Origin: Beijerinckiaceae bacterium
GTDB lineage: Bacteria > Pseudomonadota > Alphaproteobacteria > Rhizobiales > Beijerinckiaceae
Direction of reading: 5' to 3'
NCBI GenBank assembly: GCA_947478405.1
Contig: CANJVX010000023.1
Span: forward strand, 1-49,713
Length of the DNA stretch: 49,713 nt
Shown here: piece after piece, positions 28,283 to 36,154 of the stretch
How the letters are laid out: each line of letters begins with the position of its first letter
Position numbering within the stretch: position 1 is the first letter of the stretch
Made by a program: the position numbers and the translations under genes
Notes under the pieces: model-generated
The model's input: only the letters and a program-made list of their open reading frames with translations
Told to the model about the DNA's origin: nothing
Database searches by the model: none

Positions 28283-30562
28283 ATGGACAGAGGGCCTGCT
28301 TCAGCCGAGCGCCTGATCAACCGTCTGCTTATAGCCGGCGCTTTGATTGCGCTTGCCGCCGGCTTGATGGTGCAGCTTATCGGCGGTAGCTGGGCGCGCA
28401 CTGTCTGGACGGTGGGCACCTTGCCTGTCGTTGCCGCGCTGGCGGTTGCAATCTTGCGCGGCTTGAAAGTTGGGCGCGCAGGTCTCGATACGATTGCCTT
28501 CCTGTCAATGGTAGCTGCACTCGCCATTGGCGAAGCGCTGGCGGCCAATGTCGTCGCGATAATGTATGCCGGTGGCGTGGCGCTTGAAAACTATGCGGTG
28601 GCGCGCGCCGAGCGCGATCTAACCGCATTGATTGACCGTGCCCCGCGCGTCGCTCACAAGGTTCACGGCGAGACTGTCGAAGACATTTCTGTCGACGCGA
28701 TTGTCGCGGGTGATCTTCTGTTGGTGCGTGCCGGCGAGGTCGTGCCGACGGACGGCTTCGTCGAGGGGTCTGTCGCGGTGCTTGATGAATCCGCAGTGAC
28801 GGGGGAGCCCATGCCGGTTGTGCATATTGTGGGTGCTGCGATTCGCTCTGGGACAACCAATGCAGGCGAGACTTTTCGACTGCGTGCATCGGCCAGTTCG
28901 GGCGAGAGCACTTATGCGGGCATTTTGCGGCTCGTGAGCGCCGCCCAAACTGCACATGCCCCATTTTTGCGAATGGCCGATCGTTTTGCCCTCTTGCTTC
29001 TGCCGGCCTCTCTGCTGCTCGCGGGAGCCGCATGGTTTGTGTCGGGTGATATGGTGCGCGGATTGGCCGTGCTGGTGGCGGCAACGCCATGTCCATTGAT
29101 TCTGGCTGCTCCCGTTGCCTTTATTGCAGGCGTGTCGCAGGCCGCCCGGCTGGGCATTCTGGTGAAGGGCGGGGGGGCACTGGAAGCGCTTGCGCAAGTG
29201 CGTACTGTCATTTTCGATAAGACGGGTACCCTGACCGTGGGCGGTGCAAGACTGATTGGCGTAGAGACCGCACCGGGCGGGCTTGCGCGCGATGTGCTGC
29301 TTTATGCAGCCTCGCTGGAACAGGCATCACATCACATTGTTGCCCAATCCATCGTTGAGGCAGCCCGACTTCAGGGATTGGCATTGTCCATGCCCAGCCG
29401 AGTGCGTGAGACGCATGGTTCTGGACTTGAAGGCTTGGTAGAGGGACGGCAGGTGCGCATAGGCGCGCATCCTCTCGTCTTTGGTGCGGCGCAGCCAGAA
29501 GAATGGGCCCTGCGGGTGTTTCGTCGTGCCTCGTGGCGATCAGCTCTGGCGGTTTTTGTTTCCATTGACGGGCAGGGCGTGGGGGCCTTGCTGATGGGCG
29601 ATGAATTGCGCCGTGAAGCGCCCCGCGCAGTACAGCGTCTGCGCCGCAACGGCATTGAACGCATTCTCATGGTGACGGGAGATCGCGCCGATGCAGCCGA
29701 GACGATTGGTGCCGCACTAGATCTCGATTCCGTTCTCGCTGATCGGGTGCCAGCCGATAAGGCCGATGCGGTTGCCTCCGAGCAACGCCGTGCGCCGGTG
29801 TTAATGGTAGGCGATGGCATAAATGACGCGCCAGCTCTGGCCGCCGCTCACGTTGGAATGGCGATGGGTGCGCGCGGTGCGAGTGCCTCTTCGCAAGCAG
29901 CCGATGTGGTTTTGCTGGTCGACCGGGTTGATCGTGTGGCGGATGCGCTGATTGTCGCCCGGCGCACACGTGCCATTGCCATGCAAAGCATTGTTGTAGG
30001 AATGGTTTTTTCCGGCATCGCGATGCTCGCGGCAGCGCTTGGCCACCTCACACCGGTGGAGGGCGCGCTGGTGCAGGAAGGAATTGATATCGCGGTCATT
30101 CTCAATGCGCTGAGGGCTTTGCTGCCCGCGCATGTGCGCTCCACGCCGCAGCCACATGATGACGATCTCCATGCCAGACACAGGGTGCTAGACCAGCAAT
30201 TGGATCGACTGCGTGCCATTGCCGATGCCTTGGATGATGCCGGAAGCGAAAGTGCCCATTCGCTCATTCGCGAGGCCAATGGCCTCGTTCAATCCCGTGT
30301 GGTCGAGCATGAGCGATCTGATGAGGCATCGCTGCAATCCGTGCATCGGGGAGCATATGGCGCAGCGTGTTCAGCGATGAGCCGCGCCCATCGTGAGATT
30401 TTGCATCTGGCGCGATTGCTCGATCGGCTTTCAAGTCAGCTGGAGCTTTCGGCTTCGGATCGTTATGTGATCCGTGACGCGCAGCGCGCTATCGAGACGA
30501 TTGAGTCTCTCGTTCGGATCCACAATGCGCAGGAGGAAGATATTTTCGATCACGAGGGTTGA
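28283..30562 (+). CDS. P1B-5-type metal-transporting ATPase with C-terminal hemerythrin-like domain (Ni/Fe efflux)
   Basis: Inner-membrane metal pump of 759 aa. Visible motifs are actuator 'TGEPMP', transmembrane metal motif 'TPCPLI' (T268-C270), phosphorylation site 'DKTGTLT' (D312), the 'ASHHIV' segment at the HP-motif position, 'TGDRADAAETIGAAL' and hinge 'GDGINDAPAL'. There is no N-terminal heavy-metal-binding domain. After the last helices ('QEGIDIAVILNALRALLP') about 130 residues form a hemerythrin-like helical region with spaced His and acidic residues ('HERSDE', 'HREILH', 'HNAQEEDIFDHE'). TPC plus hemerythrin defines the P1B-5 group, whose Sinorhizobium member Nia exports Ni2+/Fe2+. 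It converges on a nickel-uptake operon, supporting nickel as substrate. No clear ribosome-binding site. Confidence 0.85.
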   Translation: MDRGPASAERLINRLLIAGALIALAAGLMVQLIGGSWARTVWTVGTLPVVAALAVAILRGLKVGRAGLDTIAFLSMVAALAIGEALAANVVAIMYAGGVALENYAVARAERDLTALIDRAPRVAHKVHGETVEDISVDAIVAGDLLLVRAGEVVPTDGFVEGSVAVLDESAVTGEPMPVVHIVGAAIRSGTTNAGETFRLRASASSGESTYAGILRLVSAAQTAHAPFLRMADRFALLLLPASLLLAGAAWFVSGDMVRGLAVLVAATPCPLILAAPVAFIAGVSQAARLGILVKGGGALEALAQVRTVIFDKTGTLTVGGARLIGVETAPGGLARDVLLYAASLEQASHHIVAQSIVEAARLQGLALSMPSRVRETHGSGLEGLVEGRQVRIGAHPLVFGAAQPEEWALRVFRRASWRSALAVFVSIDGQGVGALLMGDELRREAPRAVQRLRRNGIERILMVTGDRADAAETIGAALDLDSVLADRVPADKADAVASEQRRAPVLMVGDGINDAPALAAAHVGMAMGARGASASSQAADVVLLVDRVDRVADALIVARRTRAIAMQSIVVGMVFSGIAMLAAALGHLTPVEGALVQEGIDIAVILNALRALLPAHVRSTPQPHDDDLHARHRVLDQQLDRLRAIADALDDAGSESAHSLIREANGLVQSRVVEHERSDEASLQSVHRGAYGAACSAMSRAHREILHLARLLDRLSSQLELSASDRYVIRDAQRAIETIESLVRIHNAQEEDIFDHEG

Positions 30563-30570
30563 GTACGCTC

Positions 30571-31278
30571 TCAGGCGTGATCTGTATGAATATGCACATG
30601 TTCATGCACATGCGGATGGCGATGCAGGACGGCAGGCTCAAGCTTGTTGTTTTTCATGAGCATGGCGCGGCTTGCCAGCCGGTCGAGGACAGGCCGGTCA
30701 TGCGAGACGATGATCATGGCCACATCGAGCGATTTCAGAATCTCAACGAGCTTCTCAACATGCTGCGCATCGAGCGAATTGGTCGGCTCGTCCAGCAGAA
30801 GGACGTCTGGTTCCATCGCCAGAATGGCGGCCAGACAGACGAGGCGCTTTTCACCGCCCGAGAGTTTACGCGTGATGCGCGCTGACAAAGCGCTCAGGCC
30901 AAGCCGCTCCAGCGTTGTGCGGGCCTTGGCCATGGCGTCGTCTTCAGATAGTCCCTTATTCAGCGGCCCGAAGGCGACGTCCTCCACCACGCTTGGACAG
31001 AAGAGCTGATCATCGGCATCCTGAAAGAGATAGGCAGCGCGCAGACGCATTTCGCGGAAATCGTCTTCCACGCGGCGCTCGCGCCCAAAAGCATGAATGG
31101 TGCCGCCAGATTTTTTTTGCAGTCCGATCAGCGCACGCAGAAATGTCGTCTTGCCCGCTCCGTTTGAACCGATGATCGCCAGTCTCTCGCCGTGCTCCAG
31201 ATGCATGTTGATGCCGTCGAGCACACGCACACCGTCGCGCTCGACAATGACATCCTTCATTTCAATCATATATGTCAT
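30571..31278 (-). CDS. nikO: Nickel/cobalt ECF transporter ATPase (NikO/CbiO)
   Basis: ATPase of the energy-coupling module driving Ni2+ (or Co2+) uptake. The 235 aa show Walker A 'GSNGAGKTTFLRAL', Q-loop 'YLFQDADDQLFCPSV', signature 'LSGGEKRL', Walker B 'DVLLLDEPTNSLD' and switch 'VSHDR'. The frame is open to 31401, but ATG 31276-31278 is chosen because it overlaps the nikQ stop by 4 bp (ATGA), as elsewhere in this operon. The C-terminus is unusually His-rich (seven His in the last 17 residues), which may bind or sense metal. It is the last gene of nikKMLQO and faces the P1B-5 pump gene with 8 bp between stops. Confidence 0.92.
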   Translation of the reverse strand: MTYMIEMKDVIVERDGVRVLDGINMHLEHGERLAIIGSNGAGKTTFLRALIGLQKKSGGTIHAFGRERRVEDDFREMRLRAAYLFQDADDQLFCPSVVEDVAFGPLNKGLSEDDAMAKARTTLERLGLSALSARITRKLSGGEKRLVCLAAILAMEPDVLLLDEPTNSLDAQHVEKLVEILKSLDVAMIIVSHDRPVLDRLASRAMLMKNNKLEPAVLHRHPHVHEHVHIHTDHA

Positions 31279-32030
31279 GCAAGGCGGTCCAGCAGGAAAA
31301 GGCCAAAGATCAACAAGCCCAGAAGACACATAAAGGCATAGTCGGTGGGATTGAGGGCGCGCGTCATACGCAATGGAAATTTTCCTGAAAAGCCGCGGCA
31401 ACGCATGGATTCTTCCACGCGTTCGGCTCGTTCCATCGAGCGTACCAGCAACATGCCGGTAAAATTTCCATAGGCGCGCCAGGTGCGCATATCGAGCCGC
31501 GGCGCAAAGCCGCGCGCGCGCATGGCTTCCATGAGGCGCGCGCCTTCTTCGCGAAAGAGGCTCTGGTAGCGCACGAGAAAAAGCAGGAGATGGACAAGAC
31601 GCGCAGGCACCCCCAGCGTTGCCATGCCGCGCCCGAGTCTTACAGGCTCCAGTGTGGCAAGCAGTGCCATCGTAGCAATGACAGAAGCATTGACCTTGAG
31701 CACGATAGCCAACGCTCGCATGAGCCCTGTTTCAGATAGCGCGAGTGGACCAAAAGCAATGAACGTGCGGCCGTCCACGGAGAGCGGTAGCAGTATCAGC
31801 AGCACCACCATAAAGCCTTCGACATGGGCGAGGCGATGCAACATGTCGCGCCAATTCACGTCAGCAAAGGTCGCCAGAGCGAGAGCCGCGATGATCATAC
31901 CGATTTGCCCAACCGTCGTTGTCATCGAAACGGCAGCGAGCACGCAAAAGACAGCGCCGATGATGCGCGAGCGCGGATCAAGCCGCGTGATCAGCAGCGC
32001 TGGCGTATCAGAAAAACGCGCGAGGCTCAT
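31275..32030 (-). CDS. nikQ: Nickel/cobalt ECF transporter transmembrane protein (NikQ/CbiQ)
   Basis: T-component that couples the NikO ATPase to the NikM substrate-capture protein in the inner membrane. The 251-aa protein has about five to six membrane helices and the two coupling motifs of the CbiQ family: 'EGARLMEAMRARGF' and 'MERAERVEESMRCRGF' (both Ala-Arg-Gly-type). Its ATG overlaps the nikL stop by 4 bp and its stop overlaps nikO by 4 bp, so the whole set is translated in a coupled series. Confidence 0.92.
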   Translation of the reverse strand: MSLARFSDTPALLITRLDPRSRIIGAVFCVLAAVSMTTTVGQIGMIIAALALATFADVNWRDMLHRLAHVEGFMVVLLILLPLSVDGRTFIAFGPLALSETGLMRALAIVLKVNASVIATMALLATLEPVRLGRGMATLGVPARLVHLLLFLVRYQSLFREEGARLMEAMRARGFAPRLDMRTWRAYGNFTGMLLVRSMERAERVEESMRCRGFSGKFPLRMTRALNPTDYAFMCLLGLLIFGLFLLDRLA

Positions 32031-32599
32031 GGCTTTGTCTCCCGGCGGCGCGCCTGCGCAAACATGGCGAGACCCGCAAGTCCGACGATCATGCCAATGC
32101 CACCCATAATATCATTGAAACGCGTGCGCCCTTCGGCAGCCTCATAGGCTTCAATCAGCGGGCGCATCTGGCGTGCGACTGCGGCGTCGACGATGCGCTC
32201 GATGTGCGCGGCGTTGGTGCCATTGGAAGCGGGCCCATCCTCGTCGCCGGTTGTGCTGTCGGTGACATTGGTCGATACGCCCGAAAAGCGGGCGCGGTCG
32301 ATCAATGTTTCGGCGATGTGGCCATCACCTGTGTTTGCGACGAGGCGATAAGTCTTCGCAGCTGGAACCTTCCAACGATAGGTACCTTGGGAGTCTGTGC
32401 GCATTGCGGCGATTTCCTTGCCGCTTTCGTCTGAGATGCGCAGATCAGCATCTTGGGCGCGCCCACTGCCGACAAAAAACGCATAGCCAGAGATCGTCCC
32501 ATCTTCGAGTGTGGCAAAGAGTTTGAGGCGATGCGCCTGCGCACTCGTCAACATCGCCGCGAGCGCTAGGCAGGAAGCGAGGGCGCGCGATATAATCAT
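32027..32599 (-). CDS. nikL: Nickel ECF transporter accessory membrane protein NikL
   Basis: A 190-aa membrane-anchored periplasmic protein of the NikKMLQO type. It has an N-terminal signal ('ASCLALAAMLTSAQA') with likely cleavage leaving His as the first mature residue ('HRLKLFATLEDG'), a beta-sandwich domain ('ISGYAFFVGSGRAQDADLRI...'), and a single C-terminal transmembrane helix ('IMGGIGMIVGLAGLAMFA'). The family is thought to help deliver Ni2+ to NikM, and the exposed N-terminal His suggests metal contact. It overlaps both neighbours by 4 bp. The family assignment rests on these features and on operon position. Confidence 0.85.
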   Translation of the reverse strand: MIISRALASCLALAAMLTSAQAHRLKLFATLEDGTISGYAFFVGSGRAQDADLRISDESGKEIAAMRTDSQGTYRWKVPAAKTYRLVANTGDGHIAETLIDRARFSGVSTNVTDSTTGDEDGPASNGTNAAHIERIVDAAVARQMRPLIEAYEAAEGRTRFNDIMGGIGMIVGLAGLAMFAQARRRETKP

Positions 32600-33204
32600 G
32601 CCGCACCTGCCAGCAATTCCGGCTTGACGCGTTTGACGAAGGAAATGCAGAAGCCACCAACGAGCCCTTCAATCAGCATGAGCGGGATATAGGTCGCAAT
32701 CATCACGCGGGCCGAGAACATGTAATCAGCTGAAGAGAGCGCCAATGCGGGTGCAACCAATAGTCCCGTGAGCCCCACGCAAAGCGCGCTTGCCACACCT
32801 GCAATGAGTGCGGCACGCGCGGGTGTTGCCGACTGGATCATCGGCGCCACCAATGAGCCGATGAGTGCACCGGGCAAAGCAATATTGACGACATTGACGC
32901 CCAACGTCGTCAATCCGCCAAAGCCAAACATCACGGCTTGCAACAAAAGTGCGACACAGACCGCCGGAAAAATCGCAGCGCCCAGAACGATGCCCATCAA
33001 GCCGCCCAGCAACAGATGCACGCTGGAGGGGCCCACAGGTAAAGCAAAAAGAGACAGAGCAAAAAAGCCCGAGGCGAGAATGGCGGTGCGTGGAATGTCC
33101 TCATCGCCGATCTTCTTTAATCCCAGCGCGACAGCGCAGGCAGCAATCACGCCACCGCCGATCAGAACGGGAAAGGAGAGAACGCCGTCTGGAATATGCG
33201 CCAA
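32596..33204 (-). CDS. nikM: Nickel/cobalt ECF transporter substrate-capture protein (NikM/CbiM)
   Basis: S-component that binds the metal ion in the membrane. The 202-aa protein begins 'MAHIPDGVLS'. The N-terminal His is the conserved metal ligand in this family, and removal of Met would place it at position 2. About six to seven hydrophobic helices follow, with the family core 'VGPSSVHLLLGGLMGIVLGAAIFPAV' whose His is also conserved. It is the second gene of the operon, starting one base after the nikK stop and overlapping nikL by 4 bp. Ni2+ rather than Co2+ is favoured by the presence of NikK and NikL and by a NikR-like operator upstream. Confidence 0.93.
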   Translation of the reverse strand: MAHIPDGVLSFPVLIGGGVIAACAVALGLKKIGDEDIPRTAILASGFFALSLFALPVGPSSVHLLLGGLMGIVLGAAIFPAVCVALLLQAVMFGFGGLTTLGVNVVNIALPGALIGSLVAPMIQSATPARAALIAGVASALCVGLTGLLVAPALALSSADYMFSARVMIATYIPLMLIEGLVGGFCISFVKRVKPELLAGAA

Positions 33205-33205
33205 T

Positions 33206-34003
33206 TCATTTCCCCCGTGCGGGGCGGGCGCCCGTCATTTCTGTGGCTTTCACCCAGATGAGACCGCCGATCTCCGTCTTGGCGTCTTTGCCTTCGGGCG
33301 ATTTCACCGGCTTGTCGTCTTCGATCAGCGCGGCAAACCCCCACCACCCCGCGCGCGGCATGGCGTAGGCAAATGTGCCGGACGCATCTGCTTTGATGAC
33401 CTGTGTGATGAAAGCATCATTGGGCGCTTTCACGGAACCATCATTCAGATATTCCACTTCAATGTCGGCGAAGGGCACAGGCTTGCCATCCTTCAGCACG
33501 ACACCGCGAAACAGATTGCCGGCCCAAAGGCCAGTTGGGCGTGTGAGGGGTTCGATCTCTACTGGGAGGCCGATCTTTTCATCCCAGCCTTTGCCGGAGG
33601 CAAAACCATCAACGACCACCTTGGCATAATGGACGATGTATTTGTTTTCAGCCGCCTCCCAATAGGGCTGCGGCTCTACAAAATAGATGGCGGCTCCGGG
33701 CTCTTTCAGCTCATGGGCGAGAGACCAGGCGCCTACGCCCTGCTTCTTCTTGGGCATCAGACTGGCTGTGAGGTCAATTGTCTTGCCACCGATCAGCGCG
33801 CCGACGCGCCTGGGCTTCTTCATCTCCATCACCGGCCCACCCTCCATCGGATGGGTGAAGACGAGATCGAGGGTCACTTTTCCACCTTCGGGAAGGACGT
33901 CTTCGGAGGGCAGGATTTCCTGGAAATGGGCGATAGCAGGTAGCGGCAGAGCTGCAGCGCTGAGGAAGAGAGCGGCAAGAGCCTGTTTTCTCAAGACCAG
34001 CAC
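33206..34003 (-). CDS. nikK: DUF4198 periplasmic nickel-uptake protein NikK
   Basis: First gene of the nickel operon. The 265-aa exported protein has a signal peptide ('ALAALFLSAAALPLPAIA') leaving mature His at the N-terminus ('HFQEILPSEDVLPEGG') and a DUF4198 beta-rich body ('LDLVFTHPMEGGPVMEMKKP', 'LRGVVLKDGKPVPFADIEVEYLN'-type Ig-like repeat near residues 150-185). NikK proteins are linked to NikMLQO and probably bind metal outside the inner membrane. The start is GTG (34001-34003) directly behind an AGGAGG ribosome-binding site. A NikR-like operator lies 30-57 bp upstream. Confidence 0.86.
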   Translation of the reverse strand: MLVLRKQALAALFLSAAALPLPAIAHFQEILPSEDVLPEGGKVTLDLVFTHPMEGGPVMEMKKPRRVGALIGGKTIDLTASLMPKKKQGVGAWSLAHELKEPGAAIYFVEPQPYWEAAENKYIVHYAKVVVDGFASGKGWDEKIGLPVEIEPLTRPTGLWAGNLFRGVVLKDGKPVPFADIEVEYLNDGSVKAPNDAFITQVIKADASGTFAYAMPRAGWWGFAALIEDDKPVKSPEGKDAKTEIGGLIWVKATEMTGARPARGK

Positions 34004-34032
34004 GACCCCTCCTTTGTTATGGAGTTTTGATG

Positions 34033-34060
34033 TTATGAAATTTTGTTGGCTTTTACATAC
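34033..34060 (-). promoter_or_regulatory. NikR-like operator upstream of nikK
   Basis: On the minus strand GTATGT, a 16-bp spacer and TCATAA. The NikR consensus is GTATGA-N16-TCATAC, so 10 of 12 half-site bases match with the exact spacing. It predicts Ni2+-dependent repression of nikKMLQO. Confidence 0.7.
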
Positions 34061-34091
34061 AAATTACAGGGTGACGCAAGGGGCTCCAAAG

Positions 34092-34122
34092 AAAAAGGCG
34101 CGGAATTTTCTCCCGCGCCTTT
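34092..34122 (-). terminator. Intrinsic terminator of the terC-like gene
   Basis: GGCGCGG (34097-34103) pairs with CCGCGCC (34113-34119). On the minus strand a run of five T follows. It lies 26 bp past the stop. Confidence 0.8.
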
Positions 34123-34144
34123 GTTTTCTTGAATTCAGATCGGG

Positions 34145-34840
34145 TTAGGCCAGGTTTCCGGCCTCGTCACTCCCGCCGCGCTTCCTGAGGAAAGCGCCCA
34201 GAGCCACCACCAAAACGGCGCCAATCGCTCCCAGACTCAGTTCCACCGTGTGCTCCGACAGGCCCCCGAAATAGGGCTGGAGGCCAGGCTCAGAGGCGAT
34301 GAGCTCGCCCGCCACAAAGCCGAGCAGGGCACCACCGACCCAAACGAGCCATGGGAACTTTTCGATCATGGTAATGACGAGCTGTGCGCCAAAAACGATC
34401 AGCGGGATGGAAATGCCCAGACCGATGATGACGAGAAGGTTTGAATCCTTCGCCACAGCGGCGATGGCCAGAACATTGTCGAGCGACATGACCATGTCAG
34501 CAATGGCAACGATTCGAACCGCCTGCCAAATGTTTCCCGCTTCAGCCACATTGGTCTCATCCGTTTCATCGGTGAGCAGTTTCACCGCGATCCAGAGCAA
34601 TAAGAGCGAGCCGCCCAAACGCAGCCACGGAATGGCCAGCAGCGAGACGACAAGCAGGGTGAAGATGATACGCAGCACAATGGCGACGCCCGCACCTGCA
34701 ATAATGCCGACCGTGCGGCTCTTGGGCGGCAGACCGCGGCAGGCCAGAGCAATGACGACAGCATTGTCGCCCGAGAGCAGAATGTTGATCCAGATAATCT
34801 GCAAAAGCTGGATCATGAATGTGCTGACTTCGCCGTCCAT
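34145..34840 (-). CDS. TerC/YjbE-family integral membrane protein
   Basis: A 231-aa inner-membrane protein with about seven helices and the TerC signature acidic residues inside the membrane: 'NILLSGDNAVVIALA' near the start and 'ADMVMSLDNVLAIAA' in the middle. The conserved Asn-Asp pairs resemble those proposed for metal (Mn2+) export in TerC/Alx/YceF proteins. The linker 'TDETDETNVAEAG' separates the halves. Substrate is not established; metal export, probably Mn2+, is inferred from the family. No yybP-ykoY riboswitch was recognised upstream. ATG is preceded by AGGATGAC. Confidence 0.88.
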   Translation of the reverse strand: MDGEVSTFMIQLLQIIWINILLSGDNAVVIALACRGLPPKSRTVGIIAGAGVAIVLRIIFTLLVVSLLAIPWLRLGGSLLLLWIAVKLLTDETDETNVAEAGNIWQAVRIVAIADMVMSLDNVLAIAAVAKDSNLLVIIGLGISIPLIVFGAQLVITMIEKFPWLVWVGGALLGFVAGELIASEPGLQPYFGGLSEHTVELSLGAIGAVLVVALGAFLRKRGGSDEAGNLA

Positions 34841-34914
34841 CGCCTGTCATCCTGTTGTGGTTGCGTTTGGCAGACTAACGCCGCCGGTCACATTTGCGAA
34901 ATACCGAGTTTTCC

Positions 34915-34931
34915 AATCACCGCCTGTGATT
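34915..34931. promoter_or_regulatory. Palindrome upstream of the terC-like gene
   Basis: AATCAC-CGCCT-GTGATT (34915-34931), a perfect 6-bp inverted repeat 75 bp before the terC-like start. It may be an operator. A second perfect repeat, GTGCTCA/TGAGCAC (34961-34967 and 34978-34984), lies just after the next gene's stop and may be a weak terminator without T-run. Confidence 0.3.
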
Positions 34932-34994
34932 TTTTCACTGCGTCCCGATGCCAGAAAGCTGTGCTCAAGTCCAGACCTGAGCACGCCCCGCCAC

Positions 34995-35981
34995 TCACGG
35001 GCGCGTGATCGTTTCTGTGTTGCCGATCTCTTTGCCGTAGCGTTGCGCGAGCCAAGCGCAGACCATGAGTTGGATCTGGTGGAAGATCATCAAGGGCAAA
35101 ATCACAATGCCCGCGGCGGCACCTGGAAACAGCACATTGGCCATGGGGACGCCACTGGCGAGCGTCTTTTTGGAACCGCAGAAGACAATGGTCACTTCGT
35201 CCGGCTTGTTGAAACCCAGTGTCCTTGCAACCACCGTTGTAAAGACCAACACCAGCGCCAGCAAAAGGCTATCGAGCAGTAGAAGCGTCACGAGATCATT
35301 CACTGCAATGCGCTGCCAGATGCCGTTGACCACAGCTGCGCTGAAAGCCGAATAGACGACGAGCAGAATGGAACCGCGGTCTGTGATGGACAGGATTTTC
35401 TTGTGCTTCAGCACGAAGGCGCCAACCTTGGGGCGCAGCACTTGTCCGGCGATAAAGGGCAACAGCAATTGCATGACGATTTTGCCAATAGCCGACAGAT
35501 CAACACCAGTGTCGCCCTTGGCCGAGAGCAAAAGCCCGACCAGTACAGGTGTGAGGAAAATGCCAAATAGATTAGAGGCCGTTGCCGAGCAAATGGCGGC
35601 AGGCACATTGCCTTTGCCAATCGAGGTGAAGGCAATGGAAGATTGGACCGTGGATGGCAGCGCGCAGAGGAAGAGCATGCCAACCCAGAGATTTTCTGAC
35701 AGCAGGCTGGGCGCGGCAGCATGGAGTGCCAAGCCAATTAATGGGAAGAGGATGAAGGTGCACGCCAGCACCAAGAGATGCAGGCGCCAATGTGTGATGC
35801 CGCCAATTACCGTTTCGCGGGCGAGGCGGGCACCTTGTAGGAAGAACAACAGGCTGATGGCAAAGTTGGCGAGAAAATCGACGGCCTCAGCCGCTTGTCC
35901 GGAGGCCGGCAAGAGTGCCGCTAATGTCACCACGCAAACGAGGGCGACCAGAAAGGGATCGGGAATGATGCGGCTGAGCAC
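34995..35981 (-). CDS. Bile acid:sodium symporter-family (SBF-like) transporter
   Basis: A 328-aa inner-membrane carrier with about ten helices arranged as two inverted five-helix repeats, the BART/SBF fold. Family blocks are 'ISLLFFLQGARLARET', 'LCALPSTVQSSIAFTSIGKGNVPAAICSATASNLFGIFLTP' (the unwound crossover helix) and 'CGSKKTLASGVPMANVLF' in the second half. It matches the YfeH/SLC10A7-like group, whose physiological substrate is unclear, more than true bile-acid or arsenite carriers. The start is GTG 35979-35981 behind GAGAAAG. It is transcribed towards terC with a 154-bp gap. Confidence 0.87.
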   Translation of the reverse strand: MLSRIIPDPFLVALVCVVTLAALLPASGQAAEAVDFLANFAISLLFFLQGARLARETVIGGITHWRLHLLVLACTFILFPLIGLALHAAAPSLLSENLWVGMLFLCALPSTVQSSIAFTSIGKGNVPAAICSATASNLFGIFLTPVLVGLLLSAKGDTGVDLSAIGKIVMQLLLPFIAGQVLRPKVGAFVLKHKKILSITDRGSILLVVYSAFSAAVVNGIWQRIAVNDLVTLLLLDSLLLALVLVFTTVVARTLGFNKPDEVTIVFCGSKKTLASGVPMANVLFPGAAAGIVILPLMIFHQIQLMVCAWLAQRYGKEIGNTETITRP

Positions 35982-36154
35982 GTTTACGCTTTCTCATTTG
36001 CCCTCGGGGCGGGTCGGGCGCCTTGTACGTCTCGGCGGATCCCGCAGCAAGGCTGGATAAGGCCTTGCGCCTTGACGGGGCGCGGGACCGGTTCAATATC
36101 ACGATTGCGGCCGTGCTGAATGCCCCAAAAGAATCGCCCGAGTGAGGAAATAGG

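Noticed and set aside
34841-34990. yybP-ykoY (Mn) riboswitch in front of the terC-like gene
   Set aside because: The conserved sequence blocks of this riboswitch class are not present.
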